This document shows, in pieces, positions 9,144 through 17,109 of a DNA stretch of 64,000 nt. The stretch's first letter is position 1, and each line of letters begins with the position of its first letter. The DNA comes from Mycobacterium sp. 852013-50091_SCH5140682 (GTDB lineage: Bacteria > Actinomycetota > Actinomycetes > Mycobacteriales > Mycobacteriaceae). The translations under genes and the position numbers were made by a program. The stretch spans positions 33,050 to 97,049 of the forward strand of contig NZ_LZTB01000120.1 in assembly GCF_001665685.1 (NCBI RefSeq), in the 5' to 3' direction. A model generated the notes under the pieces. It saw only the letters and a program-made list of their open reading frames with translations. It searched no databases and was not told the DNA's origin.

Positions 9144-9188
9144 GTGAACCCGACACCGCCGCGACGCTGCTGCCTGCGCGCCTCGTAA
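9144..9188 (+). CDS. Cysteine-codon leader peptide of the sulfonate transporter
   Basis: A 14-codon ORF (GTG start, TAA stop) encodes MNPTPPRRCCLRAS and ends 30 nt before the permease start. The Arg-Arg-Cys-Cys core is the hallmark of actinobacterial sulfur leader peptides. Cys-rich upstream ORFs in mycobacteria are known to attenuate downstream sulfur genes when cysteine is plentiful. Position directly ahead of a sulfonate-type ABC operon fits that role. AATACT lies 4 nt before the GTG as a possible -10, closer than usual, so the transcription start is uncertain. The peptide itself is probably not functional as a protein. Confidence 0.7.
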   Translation: MNPTPPRRCCLRAS

Positions 9189-9218
9189 GCCTTTCCATCA
9201 CACAGAAAGTCAAGGTGC

Positions 9219-10082
9219 GTGTCCGTCGTAACGAGTATTTCCCCAACTGAGCCCGTGGCCGGCGCAACAACCGTTGTTGCCCCACCGTCGCGCTGGCGGG
9301 CCCGGTTGACCAAACTCGCCCTGCCGTTGGCGTCGGTCGTCGTGTTCCTGGCTGTGTGGCAGGTGGTGGCATGGGCGGGCATCTGGAATCAGACGTTCGT
9401 GCCGTACCCGAGCACGGTGTGGCGCGCCTTCATCGATGTCTCCACCACGCATGACGGCACCCGCGGGTATGCCGGATACCTGCTGATCGAGCACCTCTAT
9501 ATGACGCTGCGCCGAGTCCTGGCAGGCGTGGTGATCGGAGTGGGAGTCGGTGTCGCGCTTGGCCTGCTGATGGGTTCGGTGGGCTGGCTGCGCAGCGTCC
9601 TCGAACCCTGGCTGACCTTCCTGCGCGCGCTGCCGCCGCTGGCCTACTTCTTCCTGCTGGTCATCTGGCTGGGCATCGACGAAGCACCCAAGATCACCCT
9701 GCTGGCGCTGGCCGCGCTGCCGCCGGCAGCTGTGGCCACCACCGCTGCCGTTCTCGCCGCCCCGGTCGGGTTGCAAGAAGCCGCGCGTGCGCTTGGCGCG
9801 ACGCGTGCGCAGGTGATCCGTGACGTCGTGGTGCCGGCCGCACTGCCCGAGACGTTCACCGGTATCCGGTTGGCCGTCGGGATGGCGTATTCGTCGGTGG
9901 TCGCCGCCGAACTGTTCAACGGCATCCCCGGAATCGGTGGATTGGTCAAGGACGCAAGCAATTACAACAACACACCGGTGGTTCTCGTCGGCATCTTCGC
10001 CATCGGGATATCGGGTCTGGTGATCGACGGGGCGCTGCGTACCGCCGAACGCCGGGCGGTCCCCTGGAGAGGAAAGATATGA
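9219..10082 (+). CDS. Sulfonate/taurine-type ABC transporter permease
   Basis: This 287-residue inner-membrane permease has about six helices. The cytoplasmic coupling loop EAARALGATRAQVIRDVVVPAALPE matches the EAA motif of binding-protein-dependent importers, and the region FLRALPPLAYFFLLVIWLGID is typical of the SsuC/TauC group. The start is the GTG at 9219 with only a weak AAGG before it, which fits coupling to the upstream Cys leader. Its last codons overlap the binding-protein gene (ATGA), so the three transporter genes form one operon. The exact substrate (taurine, alkanesulfonate, sulfate ester) is not determined. Confidence 0.92.
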   Translation: MSVVTSISPTEPVAGATTVVAPPSRWRARLTKLALPLASVVVFLAVWQVVAWAGIWNQTFVPYPSTVWRAFIDVSTTHDGTRGYAGYLLIEHLYMTLRRVLAGVVIGVGVGVALGLLMGSVGWLRSVLEPWLTFLRALPPLAYFFLLVIWLGIDEAPKITLLALAALPPAAVATTAAVLAAPVGLQEAARALGATRAQVIRDVVVPAALPETFTGIRLAVGMAYSSVVAAELFNGIPGIGGLVKDASNYNNTPVVLVGIFAIGISGLVIDGALRTAERRAVPWRGKI

Positions 10083-11113
10083 GAATCGGCAGACTTGCCG
10101 CACTGGTCGCGGCGACAGCGCTCACCTTGGCCGGCTGCGCCGTCGACCACTCCGGCCAGGACTCTGCGAAGCCGACCATTCGCATTGGGTACCAGTCATT
10201 CCCGAGCGGAGACCTGGTCGTCAAGAACAGCAAGTGGCTGGAACAGGCCCTGCCCGGCTACAACATCAAGTGGACGAAGTTCGACTCGGGCGCCGATGTC
10301 AACACCGCGTTCATCGCCAAGGAACTCGACTTCGGCGCCCTCGGGTCGAGCCCGGTGGCGCGTGGACTGTCCGCGCCGCTGAACATCCCGTACAAGGTGG
10401 CGTTCGTTCTCGATGTCGCGGGTGACAACGAGGCGCTGGTGGCGCGCAACGGCACCGGCATCAACACGATCGCCGATCTGCGGGGCAAGCGGGTCGCCAC
10501 CCCGTTCGCGTCGACCGCGCATTACAGCCTGCTCGCCGCACTGGCCCAGAATGGCTTGTCGCCCAATGATGTTCAGCTGATCGATCTGCAGCCCCAGGCC
10601 ATTCTGGCGGCGTGGGACCGCGGTGACATCGCCGCCGCATACACGTGGTTGCCGACCTTGGATCAGTTGCGCAAGAGCGGCAAGGATCTGGTCACCAGCC
10701 GGCAGCTGGCCAAGGACGGCAAACCGACGCTGGACCTCTCTGCGGTGTCCGACGAGTTCGCGGCTGCGCATCCCGACGTGGTCGACGTGTGGCGGCAGCA
10801 AGAGGCCCGCGCGCTCAACCTCATCAAGGACGATCCGAGCGCTGCTGCCAAAGCGATCGCCGCGGAGGTGGGGCTGAGCCCCGACGAGGTCACCGGGCAG
10901 CTCAAACAGGGCGTGTATCTGACACCCGAGCAGGTGGCCTCGCCGGAATGGCTTGGTACCGAAGGCAAGCCGGGCAACATCGCAGTCAACCTGCAGAGTG
11001 CCTCGCAGTTCCTCGCCGACCAGAAGCAGATCCCGGAGCCTGCCCCGTTGGCGACGTTCCAGGGCGCCATCTACACGAAAGGACTCCCCGGTGTCCTCAC
11101 CAAACAGCAATGA
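10079..11113 (+). CDS. Sulfonate-type ABC transporter substrate-binding lipoprotein
   Basis: This 344-residue secreted binding protein is anchored as a lipoprotein: a signal peptide ends in the lipobox LAGC, with Cys20 as the acylated residue. The mature part begins KPTIRIGYQSFPSGDLVVK and has the TauA/SsuA type II periplasmic fold, with NTAFIAKELDFGALGSSPV and LRGKRVATPFASTAHYSLL. Two-lobe binding proteins of this group bind sulfonates or taurine. It overlaps the permease by 4 nt and the ATPase gene by 23 nt. Substrate is inferred from family and from the Cys leader upstream. Confidence 0.92.
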   Translation: MRIGRLAALVAATALTLAGCAVDHSGQDSAKPTIRIGYQSFPSGDLVVKNSKWLEQALPGYNIKWTKFDSGADVNTAFIAKELDFGALGSSPVARGLSAPLNIPYKVAFVLDVAGDNEALVARNGTGINTIADLRGKRVATPFASTAHYSLLAALAQNGLSPNDVQLIDLQPQAILAAWDRGDIAAAYTWLPTLDQLRKSGKDLVTSRQLAKDGKPTLDLSAVSDEFAAAHPDVVDVWRQQEARALNLIKDDPSAAAKAIAAEVGLSPDEVTGQLKQGVYLTPEQVASPEWLGTEGKPGNIAVNLQSASQFLADQKQIPEPAPLATFQGAIYTKGLPGVLTKQQ

Positions 11114-11882
11114 CGCCAAGGGCAGTCTGCGCATCAACAACGTGGCACACCGCTACGGCCGTGGCGCCGACAAGGTGACCGCGCTGGGGCCGGTCGACCT
11201 CGATGTCGAGCCGGGCGCCTTCCTGGTGCTGGTGGGCGCCTCGGGCTGCGGCAAGAGCACGTTACTGCGATTGATCGCCGGGTTCGAAACCCCGTCCGAG
11301 GGCGAGGTACAGGTGGCCGGATCCCGACCGACCCCTGGCGTGAGCTCCGGTGTGGTGTTCCAGCAGCCGAGGCTGTTCCCATGGCGCACCGTCGGCGGCA
11401 ACATCGACCTCGCACTCAAGTACGCCAAGGTGCCGCGCGAGCGGCGGGCGGACCGGCGTGAGCAACTGCTGGAGCGAGTCGGCTTGGAAGGCACCGGGAA
11501 CCGCAAGATCTGGGAGATCAGCGGCGGCCAGCAGCAGCGGGTGGCGATCGCCCGGGCCTTGGCGGCCGAGACCCCGCTGTTCCTGCTAGACGAGCCGTTC
11601 GCCGCACTCGACGCGCTGACCCGCGAGCGGCTGCAGGACGACGTGCGTCAGGTGAGCGCGGAGTCGGGCCGCACCACGGTGTTCGTCACCCACAGTGCCG
11701 ACGAGGCGGCGTTTCTGGGCTCACGCATCGTCGTGCTGACCCGGCGGCCCGGCAAGGTCGCGCTGGACCTGCCGGTCGAATTGCCGCGGACCGGGGTGTC
11801 CGCCGACGAATTGCGGCGTTCCCCTGAGTATCTGAAGCTGCGTGCCGAGGTGGGCGACGCCGTGAAGGCAGCCGCGGCGTAG
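11091..11882 (+). CDS. Sulfonate-type ABC transporter ATPase
   Basis: This 263-residue nucleotide-binding subunit has Walker A GASGCGKST at residues 49-57, Q-loop VVFQQPRLFPW, signature ISGGQQQRVAIARAL, Walker B LFLLDEPFAALD and the switch His in FVTHSADEAAF. The TauB/SsuB-like sequence energises sulfonate uptake. The GTG at 11091 has AAAGGA 7 nt upstream and lies inside the binding-protein gene, so translation is coupled. A hairpin follows 11 nt after the stop. Confidence 0.94.
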   Translation: MSSPNSNDAKGSLRINNVAHRYGRGADKVTALGPVDLDVEPGAFLVLVGASGCGKSTLLRLIAGFETPSEGEVQVAGSRPTPGVSSGVVFQQPRLFPWRTVGGNIDLALKYAKVPRERRADRREQLLERVGLEGTGNRKIWEISGGQQQRVAIARALAAETPLFLLDEPFAALDALTRERLQDDVRQVSAESGRTTVFVTHSADEAAFLGSRIVVLTRRPGKVALDLPVELPRTGVSADELRRSPEYLKLRAEVGDAVKAAAA

Positions 11883-11893
11883 CTCCGTGTGCA

Positions 11894-11921
11894 ACACTTG
11901 CGCCGAATTCGACGCAAGTGT
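11894..11921. terminator. Bidirectional hairpin between transporter and hydrolase genes
   Basis: ACACTTGCG (11894-11902) and CGCAAGTGT (11913-11921) are perfect 9-bp inverted arms around a 10-nt loop that itself contains the palindrome CGAATTCG. It lies in the 81-nt gap between two convergent genes, so it can end both transcripts. Confidence 0.6.
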
Positions 11922-11963
11922 CGCAAATCCGCAGGCGCAGCTGCCTTTTCGTCGAATTCGGGG

Positions 11964-12830
11964 TTAGGCGACCCGATCCAGGAAAGCCTTGATCAGTCCG
12001 GCCACGTCATCGTTGGCGGTTTCCAGCAGGAAGTGGCCGCCGTCGAGGACGTGGATTTCGGCGTCGACCGCATCTTTGCCGAACGCGCGCGCACCGTCGG
12101 GTCCGAAGATCGGGTCGCCGCCGCCCCACACCGCCAGCACCGGAACGGCACTCGTGCGCAGGTATTCGTGCAGGGCCGGGTACAGCGGGGCGTTGGTTGC
12201 GTAGTCGCGGAACAGCTGTAGCTGCACAGCGTCGTTGCCGGGGCGGGCCAGCTGCGCGGCGTCGTGCACCCAGGTGTCCGGGTCGACCAGGCTTTCGTCC
12301 GAAACACCGGTCAGGTACTGCCATTTGATGCCCTCGATGTCCAGCGCGGTGCGCACGGCGGCCTCGGTCTCGGGCGTCTGCTCGCGCTGGTAATCCCACA
12401 CGGTGGTCCAGAAGCTCTCGACGAACCCCTCGTCGTAGCCGTTGCCGTTCTGCGTGACGATCGCGGTGATGGCCTGCGGATGCCGCAGGGCCAGCCTCCA
12501 GCCGATGGGTGCGCCGTAGTCCTGAACGTAGATCGCGTAGCGGGTGAGGCCCAGCTGTCGCAGGAGGCCCTCGGTCAGGTCGGTGAGCGCGTCGAACGTG
12601 TAGGTGAATTCGTCGACGGTCGGTGCGTCGGAGTGGCCGAAGCCGAGGTGGTCCGGTGCGATCACGTGGTAGAGCTCGGCGAGCAGCGGGATGAGGTTGC
12701 GGAACATGTACGAGCTGGTGGGAAAGCCGTGCAGCAGAACGATCGCGGGGGCATCGGGGGATCCGGCTTCGCGGTAGAACAGCCGCCGGCCGTCGACGGT
12801 GGCGTAACGGTGGTGGACGCGAGCCGACAT
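11964..12830 (-). CDS. Alpha/beta hydrolase with Asp-type nucleophile elbow
   Basis: This 288-residue hydrolase shows HGFPTSSYMFRNLIP (oxyanion loop), APDHLGFGHSDAP, and the nucleophile elbow YVQDYGAPIG, where Asp takes the place of Ser. VWGGGDPIFGPDG may hold the acid, and LDGGHFLLET the catalytic His. An Asp nucleophile with HGxP is known from haloalkane dehalogenases and epoxide hydrolases, so one of those activities is more likely than an esterase. The gene has GGGAG ahead of its ATG. It is convergent with the transporter operon. Substrate unknown. Confidence 0.88.
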   Translation of the reverse strand: MSARVHHRYATVDGRRLFYREAGSPDAPAIVLLHGFPTSSYMFRNLIPLLAELYHVIAPDHLGFGHSDAPTVDEFTYTFDALTDLTEGLLRQLGLTRYAIYVQDYGAPIGWRLALRHPQAITAIVTQNGNGYDEGFVESFWTTVWDYQREQTPETEAAVRTALDIEGIKWQYLTGVSDESLVDPDTWVHDAAQLARPGNDAVQLQLFRDYATNAPLYPALHEYLRTSAVPVLAVWGGGDPIFGPDGARAFGKDAVDAEIHVLDGGHFLLETANDDVAGLIKAFLDRVA

Positions 12831-13125
12831 CTCTAACTCCCTTGATTGGCATTACCGGTTAGGGATAGTCAACGCCGGAGGACATAACCTGTCAATAGGC
12901 ATTTGATAGTTAGAAATCTACGGCATGAAACAGTGAGGCCTGCTCAGGCGGCGGGGAGGGTGTGCAGATGCCGCGTCCGGCGATTGGACGAGGTCGGTGC
13001 AGATCGAACGCCCGGTGCGGTCACGGGCGGCAGGGACCGGGCTGACGTGCCGGTTCGACGGTTACTTGTGGAAATGCGTGAAGGCGCGTCCTTGTCGAGA
13101 ACGCGCCGAGACGTCAGGACAGCGA

Positions 13126-13236
13126 TTACACCGGGGGATACGCCGGGGGCGGGTACACGCCGCGTATCCCCCAGGGAACCCAGTTGAAGAAGTACTCGAT
13201 CTCGTCACTGGCGTCGTAGTCCGGATTCGGATCCAT
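13126..13236 (-). CDS. Small ORF, 36 residues, hypothetical
   Basis: This short ORF encodes an acidic N-terminus (MDPNPDYDASDEIEYFF), a tryptophan-rich centre (NWVPWGIRGVY) and a proline tail (PPPAYPPV). The composition is unlike shadow frames in this GC-rich DNA, which are Arg/Ala-rich, so it may be real. No ribosome site is visible before the ATG. It sits between the alpha/beta hydrolase and the divergent TetR gene, in a stretch otherwise without genes. Function unknown. Confidence 0.4.
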   Translation of the reverse strand: MDPNPDYDASDEIEYFFNWVPWGIRGVYPPPAYPPV

Positions 13237-13289
13237 GCGCGAAGTCTAGACCGGTTGCCTCCGCGCGGACCAGGCATTGCCTACACTGG

Positions 13290-13305
13290 TCAACCAACGA
13301 GTTGA
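13290..13305. promoter_or_regulatory. Possible TetR operator upstream of the TetR gene
   Basis: TCAAC (13290-13294) and GTTGA (13301-13305) form a short inverted repeat 23 nt before the TetR start. The arms are only 5 bp, so chance symmetry is possible. Position suggests autoregulation. Confidence 0.25.
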
Positions 13306-13327
13306 TAGGTGAAGTACGGAGATTCCT

Positions 13328-13993
13328 ATGGCATCCGATCCAGAGGCCGGGCGAGGCCGCGGTGCCGCGTCCACGAACGGTACATCGCGGCGCGACGAAT
13401 TACTGACGGTGGCCGCCAAACTGTTCGCCGCGCGCGGCTACCACGGCACCCGGATGGATGACGTGGCCGAGGCCGTCGGGCTGAACAAGGCCACGGTCTA
13501 CCACTACTACGCCAGCAAGTCGCTGATCCTCTACGACCTCTACAAGAGCACAGCGGACTTCACCGTGGAGGCCCTGCACGACGATCCGAGCGCGTCGGCC
13601 CGCGAGACCATCTACAACTTCACCCGTCGGCTGCTGGTCGGCATCGCCAACGACCTGGAGAAGGCGGCGGTGTACTTCCAGGAGGGGCCCTACATCACCG
13701 AGTGGTTCACCGAGGAGCAGGTCGCCTACATCCGGCACGCCGAGGCGCAGGTCTACGAGCATGTGCGCGACGTCATCGACCGCGGCATCGCCAGCGGCGA
13801 GTTCTACGACTGTGACTCGCACGTGCTGGCGCTGGGCTACATCGGGATGACCCTGGGTGCCTACCGGTGGCTGCGGCCGCACGGCAGGCGCTCGGCGCAG
13901 GAGATCGCCGTCGAGTTCAGCACCGCCCTGCTGCGGGGACTGATCCGCGACGAGACCGTCCGCAACGAGTCGCCGCTGGGTGTCGAGGTCTAG
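13328..13993 (+). CDS. TetR-family transcriptional regulator
   Basis: This 221-residue regulator has a helix-turn-helix near residues 35-65 (MDDVAEAVGLNKATVYHYYA). The C-terminal domain includes YFQEGPYITEWFTEEQVAYIRHAE, and the overall look resembles the KstR2/FadR-like TetR proteins that sense acyl-CoA esters; that resemblance is an impression, not a match. GGAG lies 8 nt before the ATG. Its stop touches the stop of the convergent methyltransferase gene. Nearby acyl-CoA and alcohol dehydrogenases are plausible targets. Confidence 0.92.
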   Translation: MASDPEAGRGRGAASTNGTSRRDELLTVAAKLFAARGYHGTRMDDVAEAVGLNKATVYHYYASKSLILYDLYKSTADFTVEALHDDPSASARETIYNFTRRLLVGIANDLEKAAVYFQEGPYITEWFTEEQVAYIRHAEAQVYEHVRDVIDRGIASGEFYDCDSHVLALGYIGMTLGAYRWLRPHGRRSAQEIAVEFSTALLRGLIRDETVRNESPLGVEV

Positions 13994-14808
13994 AACCGGA
14001 ACTGGTTCAACACGTCGTAGCGGCCGGCGACGGTGGCGTTGAAAAAGCCCAGCAGCAGCCGCTGCGGTGTGAGCGGAATCGTCCGGTAGTTGGCGTACGC
14101 CGGAACGCGGTCGATGAGACGCAGCCGCGGAACCCAGCGTTCGACCTCGCTCATGTCGCTGATGCCCCACTTGACCATCCCGTTGCTGAACATTCGGGAC
14201 AGCTTGGGGCCGATCGGGGCGATGGTGTCGAAATCGATCTCGCCGTGTTCGAAGCGGTCGGTCAGGCGCTGCAGCAGCTCGCGCACGTCACTCTCGGCCA
14301 GGTACATCAGCAGCCCTTCGGCCACGATCAAGGTCGGGCGGCCTGTGGGTACCTCGTCGAGCCAGCCGGCAGCGGTCACCGACGATCCGATCATGCGGTA
14401 GCCCGGCCCGTCGTCGTAGAGCTTGCGCCGCAGCTCGACCACACCGGGCTGGTCCACGTCGAACCAGTCGACGGTGGCGGGGCGCCGCACGCGGAAGGCG
14501 CGGGTATCGAGCCCGCATCCCAGGTGCAGCACGACGGCGTCGGGGTGCCGGGTCAGGAAGTCATTGGTCCAGTCGTCGAGTTGTTTGGCGCGCAGCCCGA
14601 CGAGGAACTGATTGGCCCACGGCTGCGAGGCCCGGTGCATGCGCTTGAAGTCGTAGTCGATGCGGTCGACGGCTTCGGCGGCCGCATGATCGCCGAGAAC
14701 CGGTTGCGCCAAGCGGCTTTCGCATGCCCGCAGATACAGCGTGCACAGATTGGTCCATTCCACCGATCCCCAGCGCACCGCGCTGAAGTCAACCTTGCTT
14801 GTCGTCAT
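13990..14808 (-). CDS. LCMT-type SAM-dependent methyltransferase
   Basis: This 272-residue methyltransferase has AVVLHLGCGLDTRAFRV as the SAM-binding motif I and DWFDVDQPGVVELRR as motif II, both typical of the leucine carboxyl methyltransferase / Tcmp family. EGLLMYLAESDVRELLQRL follows. Members methylate carboxyl or hydroxyl groups of small molecules, and the substrate here is unknown. AAGGAGG precedes the ATG. The start lies inside the end of the upstream GbsR-like gene (20-nt overlap), so the two are translated together. Confidence 0.88.
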   Translation of the reverse strand: MTTSKVDFSAVRWGSVEWTNLCTLYLRACESRLAQPVLGDHAAAEAVDRIDYDFKRMHRASQPWANQFLVGLRAKQLDDWTNDFLTRHPDAVVLHLGCGLDTRAFRVRRPATVDWFDVDQPGVVELRRKLYDDGPGYRMIGSSVTAAGWLDEVPTGRPTLIVAEGLLMYLAESDVRELLQRLTDRFEHGEIDFDTIAPIGPKLSRMFSNGMVKWGISDMSEVERWVPRLRLIDRVPAYANYRTIPLTPQRLLLGFFNATVAGRYDVLNQFRF

Positions 14809-15292
14809 GACCCCTCCTTCGTGATTCCCGGTATTCCGCCCACAGTCGGAGCATTTCGTCGTGGTACGCCCGGCTGGAGAACTCGCAGAAGTGCTTGAAA
14901 TCCTCGAGTCGTTCGCGTTGGTCGGGGCGGTCCCCGTCGAGGATCGCCAGCCCGAAATCGGCGGCCTCGATGCCGAGCTTCATTCGGGACAGCTGCACGC
15001 TGAGCACGCTCGTGAAACCCCCGGGTCGCACGCGGTACCGGTGCTGCCGGCTGGCACTGGGCAGCCGCTCGATCAGCCCGCCCTCCTGAAGCTGGCGCGT
15101 GACGGTGCTCACCGAGGCCTTGCTGACCGAGAGCGTGTCCGCCAGCGCGGTCAGCGACTGCTCGGGCGGATCGGAGATCATCAGCCAGCCGTAGACCCGG
15201 CCCATCGTGCGCGACCCGCCGAGCAGCTCCATGAACAGCCCGATGCGGTCGACGAATTCCGACTCTTCCGGTGTCAACGTCCCTCCGTACAT
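14789..15292 (-). CDS. GbsR/MarR-type transcriptional regulator
   Basis: This 167-residue winged-helix regulator contains LTALADTLSVSKASVSTVTRQLQEGGLIERL, a MarR-like recognition helix, followed by a wing with RYRVRPGGF and a helical tail. The N-terminal EFVDRIGLFMELLGGSRTMGRVYGWL is typical of the GbsR group. The ATG at 15292 is 4 nt from an imperfect palindrome that may be its own operator. It is the first gene of a pair with the methyltransferase and is divergent from an acyl-CoA dehydrogenase, which it may also control. Confidence 0.85.
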   Translation of the reverse strand: MYGGTLTPEESEFVDRIGLFMELLGGSRTMGRVYGWLMISDPPEQSLTALADTLSVSKASVSTVTRQLQEGGLIERLPSASRQHRYRVRPGGFTSVLSVQLSRMKLGIEAADFGLAILDGDRPDQRERLEDFKHFCEFSSRAYHDEMLRLWAEYRESRRRGHDDKQG

Positions 15293-15296
15293 ATCG

Positions 15297-15312
15297 TTCA
15301 GTACAAACTAAA
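15297..15312. promoter_or_regulatory. Candidate operator of the GbsR-like regulator
   Basis: TTCAGT-ACAA-ACTAAA is an inverted repeat with one mismatch in an AT-rich patch, 4 nt upstream of the regulator's ATG and 57 nt upstream of the divergent acyl-CoA dehydrogenase. The AT-rich composition stands out from the flanks. Confidence 0.35.
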
Positions 15313-15369
15313 CGAACTATACGTCGGGTCGGGCGGTGGTCGTCAACAGTCGAAGCCCAGACTGGTCGC

Positions 15370-17109
15370 ATGAAGTCGACCATCATGTCGCGCCGGGATC
15401 TGGACTTTCTGCTCTACGAATGGCTGCATGTCGAGGAGCTCACCAAGCTGGACCGCTTCGCCGAGCATTCGCGCGAGACCTTCGACGGCGTGCTCGAATT
15501 GTCGGAGCAACTCGCGACCCGCTACTTCGCTCCGCACAACAAGCTCTCCGACGCCAACGAGCCGAGCTTCGACGGGCAGACCGTCACGCTGATCCCCGAG
15601 GTGAAAGCAGCCTGGGATGCGTTCGCGGCGGCCGATCTGCTGGCTATGGGTATGGACGCCGAGATCGGCGGTGCACAGTTGCCCGCCGTCGTGGCGCAGG
15701 CCGCGTTCACCTGGATCGCCGCGGCCAACGTGTCGACATCGGGATACCTGATGCTGACCATCGCCAACGCCAACCTGCTCGCGCACTTCGGGACGCCCGA
15801 GCAGATCGAGACCTACGTCAAACCGATGCTGGCGGGCCGCTTTTCGGGAACCATGGCGCTCTCGGAAACGCAGGCCGGGTCATCGCTGGCCGATATCACC
15901 ACCCGCGCCGAGCCTGCCGGCGACGGCAGCTACCGGCTGTTCGGTTCGAAGATGTGGATTTCCGGCGCCGAACACGAACTGACCGAGAACATCGTCAACC
16001 TGGTGCTGGCGAAGATCCCCGGTGGGCCCGCCGGAACCAAGGGCATCTCGCTGTTCATCGTGCCGAAGTACCTCGCCGACGGCACCCGCAACGGCGTGGC
16101 CATCTCCGGGCTGAATCACAAGATGGGACAACGGGGTATCACCAACACCGTGCTCAACTTCGATGGCGCGGTCGGCTATCTGGTCGGCGAATCGCATCAC
16201 GGCATCGTCTACATGTTCCACATGATGAACGAGGCCCGGCTCGGCGTCGGTATGGGTGCGGTGGCGCTGGGCTACACGGGCTATCTCAAATCAGTGCAGT
16301 ATGCCCGGGAGCGGCCCCAGGGCCGCCCGTTGGGTGTCAGGGATCCGGCGACGCCGCAGGTGCCGATCATCGAGCATCCCGACGTGAAGCGAATGCTGTT
16401 GGCGCAGAAGGCCTATGTCGAAGGAGGTCTGGCGCTGGGCCTGTACTGCGCCAAGCTCGTCGACACCGGGGACACCGCCCTGCTCGACATCCTGACCCCG
16501 GTGGCCAAGAGCTGGCCGTCGCAGTGGTGTCTGGAGGCCAACAGCCTGGCGATCCAGGTGCACGGCGGCTACGGCTACACCCGCGAGTACGACGTGGAAC
16601 AGCACTACCGGGACAATCGGCTGAACCCGATCCACGAGGGCACCAACGGCATCCAGAGCCTGGATCTGTTGGGCCGCAAGGTCACCCAGAACGGCGGGGC
16701 CAGTATGGTCGCGCTGGGGGAGCGCATCGCCGACACCATCGCGCACGCGAGGAGCGAAAGGGCCGGAGCGGTGGCCCGTGACGGCGTGGCCGCAGACCTG
16801 GCCGATCAGCTCGATGCCGCCTGGCAGCGCCTGGCCGCGGTGACTGCGGGGATGTTCGCCGCGGGGGACGTCGAGGCCGCGATGGCCAACAGCGCTGTGT
16901 ACCTGGAGGCGTTCGGACACATTGTGGTGGCGTGGATCTGGCTGCAGCAGGTGCTGGCCGCCGACGGGCACGACGGCGATTTCTATGACGGCAAGCGGCA
17001 GGCCGCCCGCTACTTCTTCGCCTACGAACTGCCAAGGACCGCACCACAGTTGGATCTGCTGGAGAGCTTGGACCGCACCACCCTCGAGATGCGCGACAGC
17101 TGGTTCTAG
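15370..17109 (+). CDS. Long acyl-CoA dehydrogenase (DmdC-like)
   Basis: At 579 residues this enzyme is about 200 residues longer than ordinary acyl-CoA dehydrogenases. It has the extra C-terminal helical domain of the group that includes 3-methylmercaptopropionyl-CoA dehydrogenase. Motifs are MALSETQAGSSLADITTRA and SGAEHELTENIVNLVLAKIPG (FAD and substrate region), YGYTREYDVEQHYRDNRLN, and IHEGTNGIQSLDLLGRK with the catalytic Glu. The ATG at 15370 is used; a second in-frame ATG at 15385 is possible. The actual acyl-CoA is unknown. The gene is convergent with the zinc alcohol dehydrogenase, overlapping it by 4 nt. Confidence 0.92.
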   Translation: MKSTIMSRRDLDFLLYEWLHVEELTKLDRFAEHSRETFDGVLELSEQLATRYFAPHNKLSDANEPSFDGQTVTLIPEVKAAWDAFAAADLLAMGMDAEIGGAQLPAVVAQAAFTWIAAANVSTSGYLMLTIANANLLAHFGTPEQIETYVKPMLAGRFSGTMALSETQAGSSLADITTRAEPAGDGSYRLFGSKMWISGAEHELTENIVNLVLAKIPGGPAGTKGISLFIVPKYLADGTRNGVAISGLNHKMGQRGITNTVLNFDGAVGYLVGESHHGIVYMFHMMNEARLGVGMGAVALGYTGYLKSVQYARERPQGRPLGVRDPATPQVPIIEHPDVKRMLLAQKAYVEGGLALGLYCAKLVDTGDTALLDILTPVAKSWPSQWCLEANSLAIQVHGGYGYTREYDVEQHYRDNRLNPIHEGTNGIQSLDLLGRKVTQNGGASMVALGERIADTIAHARSERAGAVARDGVAADLADQLDAAWQRLAAVTAGMFAAGDVEAAMANSAVYLEAFGHIVVAWIWLQQVLAADGHDGDFYDGKRQAARYFFAYELPRTAPQLDLLESLDRTTLEMRDSWF

